A DNA stretch of 64,000 nucleotides. Source: Glycomyces algeriensis. GTDB lineage: Bacteria > Actinomycetota > Actinomycetes > Mycobacteriales > Micromonosporaceae. Within the stretch, counting starts at the first letter, position 1, and every line of letters starts with the position of its first letter. The notes under the pieces are model-generated. The model had not been told where the DNA came from. It ran no database searches and saw nothing but the letters and a program-made list of their open reading frames with translations. The stretch is taken from the NCBI RefSeq assembly GCF_027622855.1, contig NZ_JAPZVR010000001.1:110664-174663 (forward strand), read 5' to 3'. Positions 47,060 to 55,611 of this stretch are shown piece by piece. The position numbers were made by a program, and so were the translations under genes.

Positions 47060-47180
47060 CGCGGGCCCGGCATCGGATCGCCGTCCGCGGAGCACTCCCA
47101 GATTATATCGATATTCTTCTATTTAATTACCCGCGTCAAGTACTTCGGCATGACTTTCTTAACCTGCGCAAGTTTTCCGC
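47060..47180 (-). promoter_or_regulatory. GH27 promoter region with conserved blocks
   Basis: On the minus strand it has AGGTTAAGAAAGTC, then TTGACG, an AT-rich stretch and ATATCGATATAATC, which contains a self-complementary ATATCGATAT and a TATAAT hexamer. The blocks are conserved in the orphan promoter at 230-345, while the DNA between them is not. The ATATCGATAT core looks like a LacI-type operator centre; the regulator is unknown. From here to 47359 there is no gene. Confidence 0.6.
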
Positions 47181-47359
47181 GTCGACCGACGGAGCGGCGT
47201 CCATGCGGGAGGGGACGGAGCGGCAGGGTGTTCGGAATTGATCCAGTGGGCCGCGGGGGCGGACTCGATCCGACCCGCGGCCCCGGCATTCCCTAGCCGC
47301 TCGTCGCCGGCCGGTGCCGGGTCTGCTCAGTTGACAGTGGTCGGTCTAGGGCAGTCATG

Positions 47360-48526
47360 TCAGGACTCCTTTCCCTCGGGCCCGGCGGCACTGGCGATGG
47401 CGGCGGCGAAGCGGGCGCGTTCGGGGGCGTCGAAGGCGAACGCGGCGAGACTGCGGGTGTAGCCGATCGCGATGCCGTGCAAGGGGTCGGCGATGCCGTC
47501 CGATCCGGCCGAGCCGGTGTGCCCGAAGGCCCGGGCGCTCAGGAACGGGTGGATGAGGCCCTTGGCCTCGAAGCCGAGTGCGAACGGGGACCCGTCGCCG
47601 GTGACGAGGTTGGTGCCGGTGGCGTGGACCGAGGTGAACTCGGCGAGCGTCTCGCTCGTGAGCAGCGGGGCGCGGCCGTCGATCTCGCCGATCATCGCGG
47701 CGTACAGCTTGGCGATGCCGCGGGCCGAGGCGACGCCGCCGGCGGAGGCCGGTCCGGCCGCTCTGACGTTGCGCGCGTTGGGGAAGGTCATCACCGTCTG
47801 CGGGGTGAAGCCGCGCCGCCCGAGGTTGTAGCCCATGCCGGCGATGCCGTCAGGGTTGGGCGAGTGGGCGGCGAACGCGGCCTCCTGCTCCGGTGTCGCC
47901 GTCCACGGCCGGATCGGCCGGTAGCGGGGTTCGAGCGCTTCGGGCAGGCCGAGGTGGAAGTCGAGGCCGTACGGCTCCCGGACGCGCTCGCTGTAGACCT
48001 CCTGAACGGTCTGTCCAGTGGCGCGGCTGACGACCGCGTTCAGCAGGGCGCCGACGGTGAAGGCGGCATAGCCGTGGGCGGTGCCCGGCCGCCACAGCGG
48101 CGCTTCGGCGGCGAGGCGGTCGGCGACCAGGCGCTCGTCGACGAGTTCTTCGACCGTGAAGCCGCCCGGAATGCCGATGACACCGCTGTGGTGGGTCATG
48201 ACCTCGCGGACGGTGATGGCGGCCTTGCCGGCCTGGCCGAACTCCGGCCAGTAGCGGGCGACGGGCAGGTCGAGGTCGATCAGTCCGTCTTGGACGAGCA
48301 GGGCCATGACGAGGCTGGTGGCGCCCTTGGTGACCGAGTGGACGCCGGTGAGAGTGTCGCCCTCGGTGCCGTCGCCGGTCCACAGGTCGACGACCAGGCG
48401 GCCGCGGTCGTAGGCGGCGAGCTGCGAACCGGTCTGGCCGTCGGTCTCCTGGGCGAACGCGGCGAACTCGTCGCGGACGAACTCGAAGCCGGGGGCGACG
48501 GTTCCTTCGATGCGGGTGGTGTTCAT
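47360..48526 (-). CDS. Beta-lactamase-family serine hydrolase (EstB-like)
   Basis: A 388-residue protein; the ATG has AAAGGA 6 bases upstream. The SxxK motif is at 64-67 (SVTK) and the second catalytic Tyr is probably in HGYAAFTVG. VMTHHSGVIG is the usual serine hydrolase block. There is no signal peptide, so it is cytosolic. It fits the class C beta-lactamase-like esterases that act on small esters rather than antibiotics. The substrate is unknown. It stands alone. Confidence 0.85.
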   Translation of the reverse strand: MNTTRIEGTVAPGFEFVRDEFAAFAQETDGQTGSQLAAYDRGRLVVDLWTGDGTEGDTLTGVHSVTKGATSLVMALLVQDGLIDLDLPVARYWPEFGQAGKAAITVREVMTHHSGVIGIPGGFTVEELVDERLVADRLAAEAPLWRPGTAHGYAAFTVGALLNAVVSRATGQTVQEVYSERVREPYGLDFHLGLPEALEPRYRPIRPWTATPEQEAAFAAHSPNPDGIAGMGYNLGRRGFTPQTVMTFPNARNVRAAGPASAGGVASARGIAKLYAAMIGEIDGRAPLLTSETLAEFTSVHATGTNLVTGDGSPFALGFEAKGLIHPFLSARAFGHTGSAGSDGIADPLHGIAIGYTRSLAAFAFDAPERARFAAAIASAAGPEGKES

Positions 48527-49056
48527 GGGTTTCCTTTCGTCGTAATGCTCGGCAACTTCCGCGTACAGGGCGTCAGAGAAAACGCGGTGTGCTGCTCATG
48601 TCGGTCCTTCTCCGGGGTGGTCGTTCTGATTCACCCGCATGACGGATCCGACGTCGCGGAGGTGACCACTGACGACCTGCAGCCTGCAGTGATCCGCGCC
48701 ATCAAGCGGGAAGATCGAGCGCCGGCCGCCGGGAGCTATGGCGACAGGACCAAGGCAAGTCGGTCGGGAGCCGAAACCGGCGGGCTGGCCGCCGAAGGGC
48801 CTAGAGCACGTGGGCTGTGTCTGCAGTCTCGGTGTGCGCCAAGGCGAGGCGAACCGCGCTGACGGTGGTCACGTTCAGGTTCTGCAGCAGCACCCCGGCG
48901 AAGCCGACCAGCGCCCAGAACGCGAGGGGATCGCGCAACGAAGGCCCTCCCGGTGCAGGATTGCGCCGGGAGGGCCTTCGACGCGTCAGGCGCGTCCGAT
49001 GCGGATCTTCACGTCCCACGGGCCGAGGCAACACCTCGCCCCGCGGCCTTCTTCCG
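48527..49056. other. Intergenic region after GH74, no clear gene
   Basis: About 530 bases. The hairpin at 48939-48980 is annotated separately. On the minus strand just past it (48801-48936) one frame gives FWALVGFAGVLLQNLNVTTV and ends soon after. It could be the end of a lost membrane protein, but it has no start of its own. The rest shows nothing. Confidence 0.4.
48939..48980 (-). terminator. Hairpin terminator of the GH74 gene
   Basis: CGAAGGCCCTCCCGG and its complement form 15-base perfect arms around a 12-base loop, about 75 bases past the GH74 stop. Confidence 0.75.
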
Positions 49057-51432
49057 TCAGTCGACGATGTCGCCGTACATGAGGCCGCGGGCGGAGAGGT
49101 AGACGCGGCCGTAGATCTCGGGGTCGCCGGTGATCACAGCCCCGGCGAAGCCCCATTGGTGGGCGTCGTCGTTGATGCGCTGCCAGGTGGCGCCGCCGTC
49201 GATCGAGCGGAAGAAGCCGTCCTGACCGCCGAGGGTCGCCGTCGTGTAGATCGCCGGGTAGCCCTTCCGCTTGGCGGCCTTGCCGAAGCCGACGGCGATC
49301 GCCAGGTCGACGCCCGGCATCTTCTTCCAGGTGGTGCCGCCGTCCTTGGAGTGCCACAGGCCGGTCGCGACCTCGGCTTTGTCGCTGCGGCCGCAGAGCC
49401 AGATGTGGCCCTTCTTGCCAGGCGTGACGCGGAAGTCTTCGACGCCTGCGGCGGGCAGGCCGGTCGCGCCGGTGTCGGTGAACGTCGCGCCCCCGTCGGT
49501 GCTCCGGTAGAACGTGCCGCCCGAGAACGCGTACAGCACCGACGCGTCGACGCGGTCGGAATGGATCTCCGGTCCTGCCGGGAGCCCCTCGACCGGGGTC
49601 CACGTCTCGCCCAGGTCGGTGCTGTACACCGGAGTGACCTCGGTGTCGCTCGGCGACCAGACGATCCTGGACCCGTCCGCGGTGAGCACGGCGATGCCGG
49701 GGTGGCGGTCGCCGGCGAGGCCTTCGATGCCGGTCTTGCGCCAGGTCTTGCCCCGGTCGGTGGAGATGGCGACGTGGCCCTTCTCGTTGCCGTAGTACCC
49801 CTGGCCGGTGGCGACGATGACGTCCGGCTTCGCCTGGGCGAAGTCCACACTGGTGGCCATGGACCAGCTGGTGGGGATCGACGGCTCGGCCCGGTCGAGG
49901 TCGGTGTGGACGAAGCCGCAGACGTCGCCGACGGCGGAGACGAGTGTCCCGCCGAGCGCCGCGAGGTCGATGATCGCCGTCTCCTCCACGCCTTCGGCGC
50001 GGACGCCCACGGTGAACTTCTCCACCGGCAGAGCGACGCGTTCGCCGGCCTCGTTCTCGCCGATCAGCTCGCCCTGCGAGTCCCACTTGGTCAGTTCCTC
50101 GGTGCCCCAGATGGTCGCGCCGGTGCCCCACATGATGCGGTCGGAGTCGTGCGGGTCGATCGCGAGGGCGTCCATCATCCACCCGTGCTTGACCGCGTAC
50201 GCCGGGCCCTGGTCGGTGCCGTTGAACGTCAGCCACGGGCTGCCCGTGATGTCCATGTCGAACCGGTCGGTGCGGTCCTCGCCTTCGGCGTAGTCCCAGC
50301 TGAGCGACCAGGTGGCGCCGGAGTCGGTGGAGCGGTAGATGATCTCGTCGGGGTACCAGTTGTTGCGCGTGACCGTCATGATCGTGCCGGGGTTCTGGCG
50401 GTCGACGGTGATGCCGCCGAAGCCGGGGATCACGCCGCGCGGGTTGTAGGTCGGGCTGACATCGGTCCATTCGCCGGTCTGGGTGGCGAGCCGGACGATC
50501 TTGCCGCCGTTGCCCGAAGCGGGCGGAGCGTTGCCGGGTCCCGGGTCGTGGCAGGTGGCGATGTACAGGTATCCGTTGGTGTCGTCCACTGCGGACTGGT
50601 TGGGGAAGGCGCGGTTCCCGTCGACCTCGCCGAGCGCTTCGGCGGCGCCGGGGACGGCCTGCCAGGTCGCTCCACCGTCTTCGGAGACGTAGAGCGGGTC
50701 GGCCGGGTCGGCCACGCCCACATAGATCTTGCCGCCGATCTGGTCGAAGTCGATCCAGGTCACGCCCTGGTTGTCGCCGAGGATGACGTTGCCGGGCTCG
50801 ATGACGAAGTTGCCGGGGTTGGGGAAGTTCTCGACCGCGGCCCAGGTGCGGCCGTAGTCCTTGGAGCGCCATAGCCCGTTCCCGCCCGAGGTCCCGAGGT
50901 AGAGCTCGGCGTTGTCGGCGGGGTTGACGACGAGGCGCTCGCCCATGCCGCGGCCGGGCATGTTGCCGCCCACCTTGAACGGGAGCTCGAAGGCGCCCCA
51001 GGTCTCGCCCCGGTCGTCGGAGTACAGGACCGCGCCGTTGTTGGGGTCCCAGTCGTTCGTGTAACCGCCGACGGCGGCGTAGGCGCGGTCGGGCTCGACC
51101 GGGTCGGTGGCCATCGAGAGCACGTACTGCCAGCCCCACTTCGCGCGCGGCACCCAGTCGAGCAGTGGCTTCCAGGTGCGCGTGTCCTCCTGCCAGCGGT
51201 AGCCGCCGCCGACATCGGTGCGTGCGTAGATCAGGTTCGGCTCGGTCTCGTTGAAGATGATGCCGGGCACGAAGCCGCCGCAGTTGACGACGACGTTCTT
51301 CCAGGTGTAGGCGTCGGGCTTTTTCGATTCGGAGTGCTCTCCGGCCGAGGCGGAGAGGGTCCCGCCCGCTATCGCGGCAGCCGCCGCGGCGGCGCCCACG
51401 GAGGCGGTTGCGGTGAACGTGCGTCGTCGCAT
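49057..51432 (-). CDS. Secreted GH74 xyloglucanase
   Basis: A 791-residue secreted enzyme; the ATG has AAAGGAG 8 bases upstream. The N-terminus MRRRTFTATASVGAAAAAAA is a signal peptide with a possible twin-arginine character. The rest is two seven-bladed propellers with repeated BNR/Asp boxes (SDDRGETWG, SKDYGRTW, STDRGKTWR, SKDGGTTWK). The family opening IIFNETEPNLIYARTDVGGGYRW carries the catalytic Asp of GH74, and the second Asp is likely in DPHDSDRIMWGTG. It has no carbohydrate-binding module. It cuts xyloglucan. It lies 200 bases after two permease genes of an importer, in the same direction, so the uptake system probably takes xyloglucan oligosaccharides. Confidence 0.9.
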   Translation of the reverse strand: MRRRTFTATASVGAAAAAAAIAGGTLSASAGEHSESKKPDAYTWKNVVVNCGGFVPGIIFNETEPNLIYARTDVGGGYRWQEDTRTWKPLLDWVPRAKWGWQYVLSMATDPVEPDRAYAAVGGYTNDWDPNNGAVLYSDDRGETWGAFELPFKVGGNMPGRGMGERLVVNPADNAELYLGTSGGNGLWRSKDYGRTWAAVENFPNPGNFVIEPGNVILGDNQGVTWIDFDQIGGKIYVGVADPADPLYVSEDGGATWQAVPGAAEALGEVDGNRAFPNQSAVDDTNGYLYIATCHDPGPGNAPPASGNGGKIVRLATQTGEWTDVSPTYNPRGVIPGFGGITVDRQNPGTIMTVTRNNWYPDEIIYRSTDSGATWSLSWDYAEGEDRTDRFDMDITGSPWLTFNGTDQGPAYAVKHGWMMDALAIDPHDSDRIMWGTGATIWGTEELTKWDSQGELIGENEAGERVALPVEKFTVGVRAEGVEETAIIDLAALGGTLVSAVGDVCGFVHTDLDRAEPSIPTSWSMATSVDFAQAKPDVIVATGQGYYGNEKGHVAISTDRGKTWRKTGIEGLAGDRHPGIAVLTADGSRIVWSPSDTEVTPVYSTDLGETWTPVEGLPAGPEIHSDRVDASVLYAFSGGTFYRSTDGGATFTDTGATGLPAAGVEDFRVTPGKKGHIWLCGRSDKAEVATGLWHSKDGGTTWKKMPGVDLAIAVGFGKAAKRKGYPAIYTTATLGGQDGFFRSIDGGATWQRINDDAHQWGFAGAVITGDPEIYGRVYLSARGLMYGDIVD

Positions 51433-51569
51433 GATGTGCTCCTTTGCGTTGATTACTTGAGGCTGTGGCATTTCGAGCCGGACCGCGGGTGCGGTCCAGC
51501 GCGGGTTCGGATGCCGTTCCGGCGCTGGGCATCGCGGAGGTCCAGGAGTGTCGCGGCGGAGTGGGATAC

Positions 51570-51602
51570 GGGCGTCCGGGCCCGACTGAGATCCGGACGC
51601 CC
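51570..51602 (-). terminator. Hairpin after the permease genes
   Basis: GGGCGTCCGG and CCGGACGCCC arms with a 13-base loop, about 30 bases past the second permease stop. It would separate the transporter genes from GH74. Confidence 0.65.
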
Positions 51603-51632
51603 TCCCCTTGCGGACCCTCACAGACCGCGGGC

Positions 51633-52574
51633 TCATCCCTTGATGGCGCCGGTGATGACGGCTTTGGTGAAGTGCTTCTGGATGAACGGGTACATGAGCA
51701 CGATCGGGACGATCGTGCAGACCACGACGGCCATCTTCAGGGCGGCGGTCGGTGCGGCGGCACCCTGGTCCTGGTACTGGGCGGCGGCCGACGCGCCCTC
51801 GGGCAGGCCCTGTGTGGACATGAGCATCCGCTGGAGCACCACCTGGATCGGCTGCGTGTCGAGGCCGGGCGTGTAGAGCACGGCCGAGAAGTAGATGTTC
51901 CAGTAGCCGACGGCGTAGAACAGGGCGATGACGGCGAGGATCGCCTTCGACATCGGCAGCACGATCGTGAGCAGGGTCCGGAACTCGCCGGCGCCGTCGA
52001 TCTTGGCGGCGTCGATGAGCTCGCCGGGGATCGAGTTCATGAAGAACGCGCGCAGGATGATGATGTTGAAGGTGCCCACGGCCCCGGGCAGGATGAGCGA
52101 CCAGTAGCTGTTGAACAGGCCGAGCTTCTGCACGACCAGGAAGCTGGGGTACATGCCGGGTCCGAACAGGAACGTGAGCAGGATGGCCCACAGAATCGGG
52201 CGGTGCCAGAGCGAGCCGGTCCGCGAGAGCGCGTAGGCGCCGCAGATGGTCAAGACCATCGAGATGGCGGTGCCGCCGATGGTGAGGACGGTGGTCAGGA
52301 CCAGCGAGTCGGTGAGCGCGCCGCCGGAGAAGATCTCGGTGTAGGCCTGGAAGCTCACTTCGGTGGGCAGGATCAGGAGGTTGCCGCCGGCGCGGGAGAG
52401 CGCCTCCTCGCTGGCCAGGCTGGTGGCGAGGACGGCCCACAGCGGCAGGGCGATGGCGGCCGCGTAGCAGATCATGAACAGGGCCTTGACGGCCTTGCCG
52501 CCGAGCGAGGGCTCTTCGTCCCAGACGGGGCGGTTGCGGTTGCGGCGCTTGGGCTTGGTGTCGATGGCGGTCAT
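51633..52574 (-). CDS. ABC sugar permease, LplC-like
   Basis: A 313-residue inner-membrane permease. Its ATG overlaps the stop of the upstream permease (ATGA). Six membrane helices are visible, and the EAA loop is SIPGELIDAAKIDGAGEFRTL. The end is the usual LplC/YtcP-type (FIQKHFTKAVITGAIKG). It works as a heterodimer with the LplB-like protein. No ATPase is encoded here, so the transporter presumably uses a shared MsiK-type ATPase elsewhere. Confidence 0.92.
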   Translation of the reverse strand: MTAIDTKPKRRNRNRPVWDEEPSLGGKAVKALFMICYAAAIALPLWAVLATSLASEEALSRAGGNLLILPTEVSFQAYTEIFSGGALTDSLVLTTVLTIGGTAISMVLTICGAYALSRTGSLWHRPILWAILLTFLFGPGMYPSFLVVQKLGLFNSYWSLILPGAVGTFNIIILRAFFMNSIPGELIDAAKIDGAGEFRTLLTIVLPMSKAILAVIALFYAVGYWNIYFSAVLYTPGLDTQPIQVVLQRMLMSTQGLPEGASAAAQYQDQGAAAPTAALKMAVVVCTIVPIVLMYPFIQKHFTKAVITGAIKG

Positions 52575-53554
52575 GACTTCTGGTAGATCCCTTGCTCTCC
52601 GAGGCGGTGCGCGATCTTGTTGGCGACGAGGATGAGGATCAGGCCGATGACGCCTTTGAACAGGCCCGCGGCGGTGCCGAACGATTCGCCCTGGGTGCCG
52701 ATGATCGACTGGTAGTAGACGTAGGTGTCGAGCACTTCGGTGGACTGGTACCCGACGGCCTGGCGCTGCAGCTGGTACTGCTCGAAGCCGACCGAGAGGA
52801 TCCCGCCGATCTGCAGGATCAGGAGCAGGATGATGACCGGCCGGATGCCCGGCAGGGTGATGTGCCACATGCGGCGCCAGCGGTTCGCGCCGTCGGAGGC
52901 CGCGGCCTCGTAGAGGCTCGGATTGATCGAGGCGAGGGCGGCCAGGAAGATGATCATGCCCCAGCCGGCGTCCTTCCACGCCCATTGCATCCACACCAGG
53001 AGGGTGAAGGTGTCGGGGTTGGCGGTGAAGTCGAGCCGTTCGCCGCCGAATCCCATGAGCCAGTTCGAGATGAGGCCGTCGGCGCCCAGGACCTGGACGA
53101 AGACGGTGACGACCAGGACCCAGGAGAAGAAGTGGGGGAGGTACACGATGGACTGGAACGTGGACCGGACTTTGATCGAGATGATGCTGTTCATGGCCAG
53201 TGCCAGGGCGACCGACAGCGGGAACATGCACAGCAGGTTGAGCGCCGCGAACTTCAGCGTGTTCAGCAGGGCCGGAACGAAGTACGGGTCGTTGAAGAGC
53301 CGCTCGAACCACGCGAAGCCGACGAACGGGTTCTCCCAGAACGGCCGGTAGGGGCTGTAGTCCATGAACGCGATGATGTTCCACGCGGTGGGCCAGTAGT
53401 GGAACACCGCGAGGTGGGCGAGTACCGGGAGGGCCAGCACCAGGAGCGGCCAGTCGTGCCGCAGTCGCTGCGCGACCGTGCGCTTGCGTCTGACGATGCG
53501 GCGGGGCGGCGACGGGTCCGCTTCGGGTGGTGCCGTGCTCTGGAGAGTTGCCAT
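52571..53554 (-). CDS. ABC sugar permease, LplB-like
   Basis: A 327-residue inner-membrane permease starting MATLQSTAPPEADP. The longer frame reaches into the solute-binding gene and is not used. It has six helices after a basic N-terminus, an aromatic loop FMDYSPYRPFWENPFVGF typical of LplB, and the EAA loop INPSLYEAAASDGANRWRR. It is followed by its partner with a 4-base overlap. The gap to the solute-binding gene holds a hairpin that may reduce permease expression relative to the binding protein. Confidence 0.92.
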   Translation of the reverse strand: MATLQSTAPPEADPSPPRRIVRRKRTVAQRLRHDWPLLVLALPVLAHLAVFHYWPTAWNIIAFMDYSPYRPFWENPFVGFAWFERLFNDPYFVPALLNTLKFAALNLLCMFPLSVALALAMNSIISIKVRSTFQSIVYLPHFFSWVLVVTVFVQVLGADGLISNWLMGFGGERLDFTANPDTFTLLVWMQWAWKDAGWGMIIFLAALASINPSLYEAAASDGANRWRRMWHITLPGIRPVIILLLILQIGGILSVGFEQYQLQRQAVGYQSTEVLDTYVYYQSIIGTQGESFGTAAGLFKGVIGLILILVANKIAHRLGEQGIYQKS

Positions 53555-53598
53555 CGCTTCAAGATCCAGTCGTCGAGGAATTTGCCTGGGGACGGGGA

Positions 53599-53649
53599 GG
53601 CCGGGCGGCCCTGCTCCGAGGTCTCGATCCGGAACGGGACCGCCCGGCC
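53599..53649 (-). promoter_or_regulatory. Stem-loop between binding protein and permease genes
   Basis: GGCCGGGCGG and CCGCCCGGCC form 10-base arms around a 31-base loop just past the solute-binding gene. Such loops commonly stabilise the first gene and attenuate the next in ABC operons. Confidence 0.5.
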
Positions 53650-53655
53650 GGGGCG

Positions 53656-55350
53656 TTACTCGCCGTTGACGGCCTTGTACGCCTTGGTGTAGTACTCGCG
53701 GGCGGCCTCGCCGCCGTTGTCCAGGAAGGTCTGCACCATGTCCGGGATGGAGGACAGCTCGGCCCGCCCGTAGGCGATGTCGTTCTCCTGGTCGTTCAGC
53801 GTCGAAGCGGCGGCCTTGTAGTCGGCCGGGCCCTCGATCCGCATGCCCTCGAACAGGTTCTTCTTCGCGTACTGCTGAATCGAGGCGTCGTAGTCGAAGC
53901 GGGCCTGGACCACGTCGGGGTCGCCGGTGAGGAACGTCTGGACCTGGCCGCACAGCGCCTTGTAGTTCATCGGGCCCCCGACGATCGTGCTGCCGAGCTC
54001 GGTCATGACCGGGGTGCCGTCCTCGCCGAGGGTGAAGTGCTCGCCTTCGATGCCGTACTGCAGCAGCTCGTACTCGGTGGTGCCGTACGGGGACGCGCAC
54101 CAGTTCGCGACGTCGAGGAACTCCTCGACCTGCTCCCTGGAGAGGTCCTTGTTGAGGAAGGTCCAGCCGTCGACGGAGGAGTTCATGGTGACGGAAGGAG
54201 TCCGTCCCGCCGGGGCCAGCGCCGGGAGCGGGGCGATCGCACCCTCGATCTCACCGGTCCCGACCAGGCGCGCGAACTCGTTCCACCAGCCCAGGCTGTC
54301 CTGGGTGAACAGGACGGACCCGGCCGCCTGCATCGCGTGGGCGTCCAGGGTCCCGCTCGGGGCGTCGGGGTGGATGAGCTTCTCGTCCCACAGGGTGCGG
54401 CGGAACGTCAACCGCTCGGTGAACTCGGGCAGCTCGCTGACGTGGTACATCTTCTGCTCGTCCTCGACCCACTTCCAGCCTTCGCTGTCGCCGGCGGGGA
54501 ACCACTGGCCGATGAACCAGTCGAGGCCGGCGAAGGCCCACTTGCCGTTCGCGTCGTCCGACCAGGCGCGGCAGACCTCCAGGAGCTCCTCGACCGTGGT
54601 CGGCATGGCGAGGTTCGCGGCCTCGAGGTAATCGGTGCGAACGAACACGCAGTTGCCGACGCCTCCGGAGAAGTTGCCGGGAATGCCGAAGATGCGGGCG
54701 CTGTCGGGGTCGGCGGGGTCCTTCGACCACACCGACTGGCTCCACGACGAGGTCGGCATTCCGGCCAGGAGCGGCCAGCGCTCGGCGATGTCGCCCTGCA
54801 CGATGTCGGTCAGGTCGTAGAAGTTGTTGACCACCGTCTCCTGGAAGTTGGAGTGGGAGCCGAGCATCCAGCCGAACATCAGGATGGCGTCGCCGTACTC
54901 GTTGGCCTTGAGCCACTGCACCGAGGTGTCGGCGTAGGTCACGCCGTCGGCCTGGCGGAGGTTGACGGTGGTCCCGCCCCAGGCTTCGGTGACCGCTGCG
55001 AAGTACGGGTCGTCTCCGGACACGGTGTCGCCCCAGACGGGCACGGTCAGTTCGTAAGTGCCGCTGCCCGAAGGCGGTTCGGTGACGGCCTGGACCGGTT
55101 CGGGGTAGGAGGTGAACCCGGAGGGGTGGTTCGGGAGCTCGCCCACCAGGTCGGGCTGGACCGGCAGCGGCCATTCCTTGTACGTGGGCACGAAGTCGAA
55201 CCCCTCGGTCGACTGGACGGCGCCCTCACCGGACTCGATGTCACTGCAGGCCGCGATGACCGGAAGCCCCGCGGCTCCGGCGGCGCCGAGGCCGGCGACC
55301 TTGAACAGGGAACGGCGTTTGAAGGGCGTGTTCGAGGAGTGAACGGGCAT
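53656..55350 (-). CDS. Sugar-binding lipoprotein of the ABC importer
   Basis: A 564-residue solute-binding protein; the ATG has AAAGGACC upstream. The N-terminus has a twin-arginine-like FKRRSLFKVAG and a lipobox LPVIAAC, so it is a lipoprotein anchored outside the membrane. The mature protein is a large type 1 family binding protein, with GFTSYPEPVQAV, PVWGDTV and WLKANEYGDAILMFGWM. Large binding proteins of this LplA/YtcQ type bind oligosaccharides from hemicellulose. It is first in the operon with two permeases and followed by GH74. The palindrome upstream (55418-55438) is a likely operator. Confidence 0.9.
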   Translation of the reverse strand: MPVHSSNTPFKRRSLFKVAGLGAAGAAGLPVIAACSDIESGEGAVQSTEGFDFVPTYKEWPLPVQPDLVGELPNHPSGFTSYPEPVQAVTEPPSGSGTYELTVPVWGDTVSGDDPYFAAVTEAWGGTTVNLRQADGVTYADTSVQWLKANEYGDAILMFGWMLGSHSNFQETVVNNFYDLTDIVQGDIAERWPLLAGMPTSSWSQSVWSKDPADPDSARIFGIPGNFSGGVGNCVFVRTDYLEAANLAMPTTVEELLEVCRAWSDDANGKWAFAGLDWFIGQWFPAGDSEGWKWVEDEQKMYHVSELPEFTERLTFRRTLWDEKLIHPDAPSGTLDAHAMQAAGSVLFTQDSLGWWNEFARLVGTGEIEGAIAPLPALAPAGRTPSVTMNSSVDGWTFLNKDLSREQVEEFLDVANWCASPYGTTEYELLQYGIEGEHFTLGEDGTPVMTELGSTIVGGPMNYKALCGQVQTFLTGDPDVVQARFDYDASIQQYAKKNLFEGMRIEGPADYKAAASTLNDQENDIAYGRAELSSIPDMVQTFLDNGGEAAREYYTKAYKAVNGE

Positions 55351-55417
55351 CGGAGGGGTCCTTTCCAGGATGCTGCCGGAAGGGTTGGGGCAGCGAGGGA
55401 TCTTTAAATTTGGATAT

Positions 55418-55438
55418 GCCTACAAACGAACAGTAGGC
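55418..55438 (-). promoter_or_regulatory. Candidate operator of the importer operon
   Basis: GCCTAC and GTAGGC arms flank a 9-base AT-richer core (AAACGAACA on the plus strand), with an AT-rich patch (TTTAAATTTGGATAT) next to it that could hold the -10 box. It lies about 70-90 bases before the binding protein start. Confidence 0.45.
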
Positions 55439-55611
55439 CGAGGGCCCCTCCTCGCACAAGACTTGTCCCTGAAAAAGATCAGATGAATATGCGACCAGCC
55501 CAGCGTCTAACGCTGGATTATCGGAGATTTTTGGCGGTTTCGAGCCGTAGTATCCTGCTGATCGCAGCTCGACGGTCGGACATAGGACCGATGAATGTCC
55601 AGGCTCCGGGC

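Noticed and set aside
48817-50874. A 685-codon plus-strand frame over GH74
   Set aside because: Antisense shadow; the reverse strand carries clear Asp-box repeats.
51433-52440. N-terminal extension of GH74 into the permease gene
   Set aside because: The signal peptide with AAAGGAG upstream marks the start at 51432; the extension is a shadow of the permease.
53527-55407. A 626-codon plus-strand frame over the sugar-binding gene
   Set aside because: Antisense shadow of a gene with signal peptide, lipobox and family match.
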